Of a stretch of DNA of 38,338 nt, positions 22,622 to 34,600 are shown one piece after another. The stretch's first letter is position 1; each line of letters begins with the position of its first letter. The translations under genes were made by a program, and so were the position numbers. The DNA is from a virus. A model generated the notes under the pieces. It had not been told where the DNA came from and ran no database searches. It saw only the letters and a program-made list of their open reading frames with translations. Where the stretch lies: positions 1-38,338 of IMG/VR virus record IMGVR_UViG_3300044949_001953. One strand, given 5' to 3'.

Positions 22622-25600
22622 ATGGCGAGAGTTAGAACAGTAGAATTTTTACCTGAGATTTTTCAAACTTCTACAAACAAACAGTTTCTTTCAGCTACGC
22701 TGGATCAACTAGTTCAAGAGCCTGCCTTCACAACCATTCAAGGCTTTGTGGGACGTAGAGTAGGTCCTGGTGTAAATCCCAACGACGAATACATCAAAGA
22801 AACCACCAACGTCAGAACAAATTATCAACTTGAACCGGGTGTGATATTGAAAAAATATGACACCAATCAAGTTCAAGACGCCATCACATATCCAGGTATA
22901 ACCGATGCTGTGGGACTAGCAGGCGGGTACACCAACAACTCAGATCGTTTGTATACCAGCGATTACTACACCTGGGATCCGTTTATTGACCTAGACAAAT
23001 TTGCAAACTTCAGTCAATACTACTGGTTACCTGCTGGGCCTGATTCTGTTAATGTGTTTTCAGGGGACATTCCGCTGACTGACACATTCACTGTGACACG
23101 AGAAAACGGAGTCTATACTTTCAGCGAACAAACAGGCAATAACCCTGTGATTCGTTTGGTTCGCGGAGGAACCTATAAGTTTGACGTTGCACAAAACGCC
23201 AAAGAAACAGTAAATTTTCGTGTCAGCAGCAAAGGTATCAGTGCATTTGTAATTGATTATCAAGACAATCCCAATTTAAAACTGGTGCGAGGAAATACCT
23301 ATGTGTTCACACTGGTTAGAAATGAATACAAGTTCTTTATCAAGACAGAACCAACACTGGGAACTACCAATCAATACACTGACGGTGTAACCAACAATGG
23401 TGCCGTGACTGGAAAAATCACTTTTACTGTGCCACAAGACGCTCCGGATGTGCTGTATTACTGCAACGATTTGCAGAGAAACATGGTAGGCAACATAGAA
23501 ATTGTGGATGCTGTGCCGGGCACTGGGCCAGGATTTTGGATACAGGTTGATCCCGGTGTTGACGGGAAGTTGATTGCCACACCAAACATCAGCAGTCGAG
23601 ATGTATTGGGAGTGGTCAACAACGGTGAAGACCTTGGCACAGTGACCTTCAATGTTCCTTTGACCACAGCACAGGATTTTTACTATAATCTTGCCCCTAT
23701 AACGTTTGCCAGTGGCAAAGTAGATTTAATATGTAATTTACAGTTTGATCAACTAAACAATGTTTTTGTAGATGAATTTTTCAAACAGTTTCCATCGGGC
23801 ATTGATGGAATAACAAATCTAAATGGTCGAACTTTGGTATTCACTGAAACCAACACCGACCCCGAGGGTGGTGGCTGGGAAGCCACTACACAATATGATC
23901 CATTAATTCGAACCGCTCCGCCTTCAGTACCGGTAATTGGTGGCCCGGGATCGTATGATAGTATACTATTTGATCAAACCACTTCAATAACCGATGTTAG
24001 CGTCCAGCGCAGTGTATGGCAAGTGCAGTATGTTAATACCGAAGGCGGGGGTCAGTATATACAGTTAACAAGTGTCTATAACATAGAAAATTTGCAAAAA
24101 TTCAACATACAGTTTGGCACAACTTATTCCAGCACTCAGTGGTTCAAGAATTCAAGTTCTGAGTTTGAACAGATTCCGTTGCTGTCTGCTGTCAAATCTG
24201 TGTTGTATTATCAAGACGGAACTGATCCTGAAATTTTTGGTCGAATCGAACTGGTCGATCAAACAAATCAAGGACAGCTCAACGTCAATGAGATCATTGA
24301 CAAAAAGAACTATATTAGCCCCAACGGTGTGACATTCACCAATGGATTAAAAGTAACATTTGTAGGCGATATTGTTCCTGAAACCTACGCCAACAACAGT
24401 TACTACATCGAAGGCGTCGGCACTGCAATCAAATTGCTGCCAGTGAGCGAGTTTGTTACGCCAGAAACATACACACAAAGTGCCACAGTTCCATACGATA
24501 GCACACCTTATGATGTAGGAAACTTTGATGCAAGTTTAAATCAACCACTGGTTCCTGATTATTTGACCATAAACAGAGCAAGTCTAGACTCCAATGCCTG
24601 GTCTAGATCAAATCGTTGGTTTCACATTGACGTTATCAATGCCAGCGCAGAGTACAACAACACTGTGGCGGTGTTAGACAACAATTTTCGAGCCAAGCGA
24701 CCCATCATTGAATTCAGAGCCAACACACATCTTTACAATTTTGGAACCCAGGGTAAAGCACCAGTTGATATCATTGATTTCAATGCCACAGACGCATTGA
24801 GCACTATTAATGGCACCATTGGTTACAGTGTGGATGGATACTCTTTTATCAACGGCAGTCGAGTGATCTTCGCCGCCGACGTTGATCCTAACGTTAGAAA
24901 CAAAATTTATCAGGTTGAATTCATTGTTCCTGACACGGTGTCACCCTTGATAGCACAACCAATCATTAATCTGGTTCCAGCCAGCGACGCTACAGTTTTG
25001 TTCAATCAAACAGTGGTATGTTTGTCGGGTGCGCTTCAACAAGGCAAATCTTTTTACTTTGATGGAGTAACATGGTTTGCTGGACAACAAAAAACACAAA
25101 CTAATCAAGCACCGTTGTTTGATGTGTATGATACCGCTGGCATAAGCCTTAGCGACAGACTTAAATATCCATCCACAAACTTTGCGGGTAGTAAATTGTT
25201 TTCTTATGCAGTGGGAACAGGCACAGATGACACTGTGTTGAGATTTCCGTTGAAGTATCTTAGCCTTAGCAATGTGGGCGATATTGTATTTGAAAACAAT
25301 TTGTATACTGATTCTTTTGTGTATACCAAAGACAGCGTATCTACCACTGAAATGATCAGCACTGGCTATGTTCGTCAATATCGCACACGAACAGATTTTA
25401 TCAAAGAAATTGGTTGGCAACCTGCTGCTGACAAGAGCGTAGTGAGACAACAATTTAGTTTTGTGTATGATGGATCGCCATTGGTATTGGATGTTCCTGT
25501 TGATACCACATCTGTGTTTCCTGCGGTTCAACTATACATATCTGGAATTTTTATCGATCCAACCGATTACACACTAGCAGTTTCTGGAGATACCACAACA

Positions 25601-28600
25601 ATTACATTGAACAACATCAATCGCATTGATGGCATTGGATCAGTGATCGAAGTCGACGCACTCAGCAGCAAAGTCAGCAAGTTTGGTTTTTATCAAGTTC
25701 CGGATAACCTTGAAAACAATCCGTTGAATGGAAACAGTCAAACATTCACGCTGGGAACCATAAGATCTCATTATCAATCCATTGGTCAAAATCTTAAAAA
25801 TCTTGTTGGGCCAATCAACGGTGCCAACAACATCAGAGACCTTGGCAATGTAATTCCTTACGGACAAAATATTCTCCAACAGAGTTCGCCGATGACTCTG
25901 GCTGGTTATTTCATGCGCAGCAACGAATACAATATATTCAATGCTCTATCATACAACAGTCGCGAATATGAAAAATTCAAAGCACAATTGTTGGACACAG
26001 TAACTCGTAACGACTATACAAATTACACGATTCCCGACATGTTGACCGCAGCTATCAACGATATCAATTCGGGAAAAACTGAAGCATCGCCATTTTATTG
26101 GTCGGACATGTTGCCTGCCAGCTCGATATTCAGTCAGCGAACAAGCAAAATAACACCAATCAGCACCAATGTGTTTGATCTGTCTACTACCTATACTTTT
26201 ACCAGTTCAAACTATCAAGGCCTGCTGGTATATCTCAACAACGTGTTGTTGATGATCAACAAAGATTACACTGTATCTTCGGACGGTCCACGACTTACCA
26301 TCACTGTTCCTCTGGCTGTGGGCGACACTGTGATCATCAGAGAGTATGCTACAACATACGGTAACTATGTCCCAAATACTCCAACCAAGCTTGGACTGTA
26401 TCCTGCATTTAGACCTCGAATCTATGTGGACACCAACTATGTGACACCTCAGCTGATGATTGAGGGTCACGACGGTAGCCTTACCACTGCATTTGGCGAC
26501 TTTCGCGACGAGTTGTTGTTGGAATTTGAAACAAGAATTTTCAACAACTTAAAAATCAAAAGCATTATTCCGTTGACAGCACAAGATGTAATTCCAGGAC
26601 AGTTTAGAACCACTGATTATACACTGTCCGAAATCAATCAAATTTTGAGTGCTGACTTCTTGAGTTGGATTGGTTGGAACAAACTCAATTATCAAGAACA
26701 AGATTACAATGCCAACAATCAATTTACATGGAACTACATTTCGTCTGGCAACAAGATAACTGGCCCCAACGAAAGTCCCATGCCTGTGGGCGCCTGGCGC
26801 GGCCTGTATCGCTGGTTCTATGATACCACCAGTCCCAATACCACCCCCTGGGAAATGTTGGGCTTCAGCATAGAGCCATCGTGGTGGCAAGACGTTTACG
26901 GCGCTGCACCATATACCAGCGACAACTTGGTGTTATGGGACGATCTTGCTGCTGGTAAAGTAGCAGACCCTGCAGGCGAATATTATCTTCCGCAGTATGC
27001 TCGTCCCAAGTTAACTGAGATTATTCCCAATGGCACCGAAGGAGAATTGCTGAGCCCATTCAATTGTGTGGTTGGTTTCTACGATGCCAGTCAGTTTCAA
27101 AAGAGTTGGGTGTTTGGAGACTGCGGTCCAGTGGAATACTCTTGGACTAGAAGTTCCAGCTATCCTTTTGCTGTAATGCGTTTGCTGGCACTGACACGAC
27201 CAGCAGAATTCTTCTCGTTGTTTGCTGATCGAGATCTTTACAAATTTGACACAGACTACGACCAGTATCTTTACAACGGTCGCTATCGTCTGGACGCCAA
27301 TGGTATCCAAGTCTACGGCAACGGCACCAGCAAAGCCAGCTTCATTGACTGGATCATTGATTACAATCAACAGGCCGGTATCAACAGCAGCGACCGTCTC
27401 GCAAAAGATTTACAAAGTCTAGATGTTAGACTTTGCTACAGACTTGGCGCGTTCACAGACAAGCAATATCTTAAAATTTACACAGAAAAGTCCAGCCCCA
27501 ACAGCTTGAATTCTAGTTTGTTGCTGCCCGACGAAAGCTACAATTTATTGTTGTATAAAAACCAACCATTTGAACAAATTAACTATACCTCGGTAATTGT
27601 TCAAGTAGTCGAGGGTGGATATACAGTGTATGGATACAGTATAACAAATCCATATTTTGAAATTCTAACCAGCAAACCTTACGGAACTACCAAAACTATT
27701 TTTGCCGGCGGCGAAAGCATATCTGTTCCCAATCAATACACTGACCAAGTTGTAAAAATTCCCTATGGATATGTATTCACCAACAAGAGCGTGGTGCTTG
27801 ACTTTTTACTGAGTTACGGAGCATTGCTGTCCAGCCGCGGACTGTTGTTCACTGACAGACAAAATGGTTATGATCTAAACTGGGATCAAATGGCCCAGGA
27901 GTTTTTATACTATGCCAATCAGAATTGGGAACCAGGTTCGATAATAAACTTGAACCCGTCGGCGTTCAGTATCACTGCATTTCGAGATCAAGCCATCATA
28001 GACAGTATTGTGGCGCAGACCCCGGAAAACAATATCCTTGATCAAAATAGAACTACTGTGTCTGTGCGTGACCTGGTCGTTGATCGATTTGAGAATATTT
28101 TTAAAATTTCTTCGCTGACCGAACAAACCATCAGCTATCTCAATCTCAAGTTCACCTCTTACGAAAGCTTGGTTGTATTAGACAATGTCAGTGTGTTCAA
28201 CGACTTGATTTACGACCCAGTGACAGGTGCAAGACAGAGTAGAGTCAATGTTACCGCGGTGATAAATTCTGACTGGAACGGACAGTTAGATGCACAAGGA
28301 TTCATCTACAACAATGATGCAACAGTTGAAAACTGGAGTCCCGATAAAAAATATGCCAAGGGCGAAATTGTTATCTACAAAAACAACTATTGGTCTGCAC
28401 AAACCATTGTTCAGCCCAAGATTGAATTTGATTATGGCGATTGGGTCAAGAGCGACTATACAAAGATTCAACGGGGCCTGCTGCAAAACTTGCCCAATTT
28501 CAGCAACCAGCTGGCCAACAGTTATAGCATAAACGATGCAAACCTTGAAACAGACCAGGATTTAGTGGCCTATGGACTGATCGGATTCAGACCAAGACAA

Positions 28601-31600
28601 TACATGTCTGCTTTGAATCTTAATGACATTAGTCAGGTCAATGTATATCAACAGTTCCTCAAGGACAAAGGAACCATCAGATCCGTTCAATTAATCGGCA
28701 ATGCTAAAACCAACAAAGAAGTTGCCGAATACGATCTCTACGAAAATTGGGCTATTCTTCAGGGCACCTATGGCGCAAATGCCAACAAGAGTTTTGTTGA
28801 ACTAAGACTCAACGAAGCTGATTTGAACGCAGATCCTGCCACAGTGCAAATTGTAAATGTAGGTGAAGTCAGTGAAGCCGATCAACAGATTTTATACACC
28901 AACTTTTGGCGTCAAAGCTACAAAATTACCAGTCCCGATGTGTTCCCAACAACCACAACATCAATTCAAGATGCTGCGTTGCCCACTGCTGGTTATGTGA
29001 GTCTGGACGATGTTGATATTACTGTGTTTTCATTGGATGCCAGATTGGGATTTGCACCAGGTGTGTTAGACACTGTGGGCATTGGAACAACCATTTGGTC
29101 AGCCAAAGTCAATGCCTACGACTGGGGTGTATTTCGTTGTCAGGGTGTGCCTGGCAATGTGCAACTAATAACTACCAATCTAAACAGCACCAGTGTGGTG
29201 CAATTCAGTCAGAAACACGGCCTGGTCACAGGCAACGTTATCATAATTAGAAACTTTGATGACGCAGTTGATGGAGTGTATAGAATATTGGCAACTCCAA
29301 CGGCCAACACAGCAGTAATTCAATTGTCAGTGACCAGAGACATTGTTGGACAAGGAGTAGCAGTGGTGCTACGCACCATGCGAGTATCGCAGGCCAGCGA
29401 TGTAATCAATCTCAGTTATGCCAACGAATTAACAGCAGGTGCTCGAGCCTGGGTTGACAACAATGGTGCAGGACTGTGGACTGTTTTAGAAAAACAAACA
29501 CCGTTTACACAAATACAGTCAAAAAATATTCCGCAAGGAACTCCCGTATATCAAAGCCAACTTGGCTACAGTGTTGCTCAGGGCACCAATAATATTATTG
29601 CTGTTGCAGGCGCACCTGGATACAGAATTTCTGACAATGCTCCAGCCATTGGTGCTGTATATTCATATATCAAAGATGTTGAAAATCAATACGCCGAAAA
29701 CGCTTTCTTGAATTTGGGAACCACAGGAACGTTGGGATATGGCAATGCTGTGGACATAGGCAATCAAAGTTGGATTGCTGCAGGTGCCAGCGCATCAAAT
29801 TCCAACATGGGATATGCTGCTGCAATATTCAGAGCCGAAGACAGTAATGCATTTGAACAACGTCAATTGCTGGTGGCACCCGACCAAGATTTTGGAACTG
29901 GTGAATTTGGATACTCTGTGTCTGTCAGCAAAGACGAACGTTGGATGTTTGTTGGAGCTCCTGGAAACAACAAAGTTTATGCTTTTGCACGACAAGATGT
30001 AGAGCTTCAACAAATTCGTTATACCACAGACGGCATAAACAAAATTTATCCCTATAATCAATCTATAGAAATTGATCCAGCACAGCCTGAGCAACTCAGT
30101 GTGGTCTACAACAACAAATTGTTGAGCTATCCCACAGATTACACTGTTAATGCAACCAGTGTGATATTGGTAAACTTGCCCCCAGAAGGACAGTCAATAT
30201 TCATACAGAGAAAGCAGGCTCAACTGCTAGATTCTACAACATTCTATGAAGTTGTTCAAAACAGCACATCGGGGTCTGGTGTAGGGGCTAAGTTTACAGT
30301 AACCAACACCCGTGGTCAATATTTTGCTTCAGTGACAACTGCTGGCACAGGTTATGCAATCGGTAACACTGTTACCATCAACGGCAACTTGTTGGCCAAC
30401 GACAATTCTTTACCAACCAGTCCCACTGCGCCGGCCAACAACTTGGTTATCACAATCACAGATATCGACGGCTCGGGCGGAATTGAAGATTTTACCATCA
30501 GCGGAAGTGGTATTTCCAACAACTACATATTCCCGGTTGATCCTTATCTTTACACTGTTGAAAACATTTGGAATATTTCTGTTTCTGTGGATGGCATTCT
30601 GCAACGACCATTTATTGATTACGACTTTCAAAACGACAGTGCTTTTGCCAACGACATTGTGTTTAACACCATACCAGCAGCTGGTGCAAGCATTGTTGTC
30701 AGCGCCAAAACACAATTCGAATACATTGATACATTGGAAGTTGCTGCACCCGGAGGAAGATTTGGTTCCAGCATTGCACAAACAGACAATGCTCGAATGA
30801 TTGTAATTGGTGCCAAGCTTGCTGACTCTGGAACAGGTAGCTACAGCGGAATGACCTATGCGTTTGATCGAGGCGTGATCAAATATATCATCAGTAGCAC
30901 CTCACAGAACACATTTACGTTACCAGTTGGATTTGCCGAACCTGTTGCTGTAACTGTAAACGGTCAATACCTTACAAATTCAGCTGAATTTATTAACGGT
31001 CAATTCAGCGTGTCTGGGTCGGTTGTGACTGTTGATGTTTCATTGAATATCGGCGACGTTGTAGAAATTGAAAACAACATTTTCACATTGACTCAATCAA
31101 TAGAGGCTCAAAATCCATTTGATCAAGCAGAGTTTGGTGCTACACTGGATATCTGTCCAACCAATTGCAGTTTGTATATTGGTTCTCCCAACGACGGATC
31201 AGTTCAGACACAGGTTGGTTCAGTTCAGCGCATGATAAACCAGTCAAGATTGTTTGGCGTAATCACGTCTCTCAATGCAAACCCTGTTCTCACAGCTGGA
31301 GACAACATTCGAATCAACAATCAGTTGGTGGCTGTTCCAGCAGTTCCCAACAACACTGTGCAGGGACTGAGCAGTGCTATCAATCAATCAGGCATACCCA
31401 ATGTTGTTTCTTCTGTGGTCAATGGGCTCTTGACAGTTAATATTATTGATCTTGAGGCTGCCACTGAGTTTGATAAACTGTCAGTTCTGCCTGGCACAGT
31501 AGGATCTGCGTTTGAAGATCTAGGGTTTGATGTGTATGCCTATGCTCAGACCATCACAAGTCCATACCCAACAGAGGGTGCCAAGTTTGGATCTTCTTTG

Positions 31601-34600
31601 TCAGTATCGTCAGACTCTACAACATTGATTGTTGGTGCACCTGGGGCCGATCTTGTTGAACCCACAACGTTCGACGCCGGCACCACATATTTTGATGATC
31701 GAAGCACAACCTTTTCAAACTTTGAAAATAATTCGGGTGTGGTATACTCATATGACTTCCTGCCCAGCGCAGAATCTTCTGTCAGCAATCCAGGCAAGTT
31801 CGTGTTTGGTCAACAAATCTATGACAACAGTGTTGCACCACTGGATCAATGGGGCAGCTCTGTTAGCTATGTGAGTGGTAGACTGTTGGTTGGATCACCA
31901 GGCAGTGACCTGGGCGACAGTGCAGTAAACTTTGGTCGTGTGGCGGTGTTTGAAAATACAACAAATAGACCAGCTTGGTATCCCATACATGTGCAAGTTC
32001 CGGTTGCTGATTCAAGACTGTTTAACAGTGTGTTCATGTATAACCAGCTACAGTCTAGCAAAACATACTTCTTTGACTTTATAAACCCTTTGCAGGGCAA
32101 AATTTTGGGATCAGCTCGACAAAACATTGATTTTATTGGGTCTGATGATCCAGCAAGATACAATGCTGGACCAATCAACAACAAAGGAAACTTCTGGGCC
32201 AATGACAGAGTTGGTGAAATCTGGTGGGATATCAGCAGTGTGCGTTTTATTGATCCATTGCAAAATGATATAACATACATCAGTCGACGATGGGCACAAA
32301 CTTTCCCTGGAAGTCGCGTAGACATTTATCAGTGGACAGAAAGCTCGGTCCCCCCGGCACAATACACCGGACCTGGCACTCCCAAAGACACTGTCAGCTA
32401 CACAGTGAGAGCAGTGCTGAATCAACAAGGCGTTTTTGAAACCAGGTATTACTACTGGATAACCGGAATTGATACCATCAACACTAATGCTGGAAAAACT
32501 CTCAGCACAGTTGGAATTGCAAGATACATTGAAAACCCCAGAAGCTCGGGTATTCCTTACATTGCTCCTATTGATGCCAGCACTGTTGCAATCTACAACG
32601 GTTTAGAGTATCTAAGTGCATCGGACACTGTGATTCATATCGGCTACGACCGAGAATTCAACGATGACAACATTCACACCGAATATGAATTGATCGCTCA
32701 AGACAAGCCTGACAGTTTCTTGAGTGCAAATTTGTACCGCAAGCTACAAGACAGTTTCTGCGGAGTAAACACCACAGGTGCTGCTGTTCCTGATGTGTCA
32801 TTGAGTATTGCTGAACGCTATGGTGTGCAGTATCGTCCTCGACAGAGCATGTTCGTCGACAGATTTATTGCGTTGGAAAATTATCTAACCTACGCTAATT
32901 CTATTTTGTTGACATTGCCTATATCAGAGAGTCGCACATTTATCTTATTGAACAGTGCTGAGCCAGAACCCACTGCTGCCAGCGGCGAGTGGAATATGAG
33001 ATTGGCAAATATACAAGAGCTTGGGTATCAAGATCTCAACGAAGTTCCTTTGGGATATCGATATTTGGTTGCTACCGACAGCACCAACGATGGTCTTTGG
33101 AGCATCTACCAAGTTCTACAGACAACCGAAGTTCTTGGTGGGCAAAGATACACACAGCTATCAAGAGTTCAAAACTATGACACTCGTAAGTATTGGAATT
33201 ATGTCAATTGGTATGCGGTTGGATACAACAGCAGCATAGTTCCCTTGTTTGAAGTTTCTAACTATGCTGCATTGGCCACAGTGGAATTTTCAACCCCGGT
33301 GGGTGGCAGTGTCAAAGTCACTGCCAATGCTCAGGGCAAATTTGAAATATATCAAAGAACTATTTTGGGTTGGGACAGAGTGGGACTAGAAGACGGAACT
33401 ATTCAGTTCAAAGAAGAGTTGTGGGACTACAGTCTGGGAAGATTTGGATTTGACGTTGAAGTATTTGATGCACAGTATTTTGATGCTGAGCCAGTGATTG
33501 AAACTAGAAAAATCGTTCAAGCCATCAACGAAGAACTGTTCATTGACGATTTGGCAATTTACAGAAACCGTGCATTGATTTTGATGTTCAACTTTATTTT
33601 AAGCGAGCTTCAGGCACCAGAATGGTTGATGAAAACCAGCTTGATCGATGTGAATCATAAAATTCGTGAACTGCTGCCATTCCAGATTTTCCGTCAGGAT
33701 AATCAAGACTTTGTGTTGGATTATATTCAAGAAGTCAAACCTTATCACGTTCAAATTCGAGAATTTAATCTAGCATACAATGGTCAAGATCAATATGGTG
33801 GCGATTTGACCGACTTTGATTCTCCGACATATTACAATAGATTGCTGGATATTCCTCAATATGTCAACCCTGTATTACTGCCATACGCAAAGAGCTCTGC
33901 TGTGGGCACAGGAACTCCTAATAGCATTGCTGACACACCTGCAGATGCAGAAATTTGGACCCAATGGCCTTGGAGCAACTGGTTTAACAATTATCTACTC
34001 AGCGTAGAAGAGGTCAGTATTATTGATGGTGGCGAGGGATACACAGAACCACCGATTGTCACAGTTACCGGTGATGCCTTGGTTCCTGCTGTGTTAGCAG
34101 CAGTGATCAACAGTGCAGGAAAAGTAGTTGCTATTGATGTAATTGACCCAGGATCTGGTTATTCAACCACAGCAGTGATTACCATCGAACAAGGCAACGG
34201 TGTAGGGGCCAGAGCCTATGCAGTGATGGGCAATTCGCTGGTTCGATCAATTCGAACCACAATCAAATACGACAGATTTGAATATAATTCAGATATTGTC
34301 GACTGGACTGCGGGAACTCAGTATACGCAAGGAACCCAGGTCAGATACAACAACCGAGTGTGGAGTGCAGACAGCACTGTTCAGAGCACAGAGTTTGATC
34401 CTGAGCAATGGACATTGGTTCCTGCTTCTACACTCAGTGGTGTAAACAGAACCATGGGATTCTATACACCCACTGTGAATGAGCCAGGACTACAGTTGCC
34501 ATTGTTGGTTGATGGTGTAGAGTATCCTGGAGTTCAGGTTGCTGGTGTAGGCTTCAACCAAGACACTGGTTTTGATGTTGGAAATTTTGATATCAATCCC

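Noticed and set aside
24941-25531. 196-codon minus-strand frame within the giant gene
   Set aside because: Shadow of the forward coding sequence, low-complexity translated composition, no signals.
31867-32325. 152-codon minus-strand frame within the giant gene
   Set aside because: Antisense to a well-supported frame with recognisable propeller motifs.
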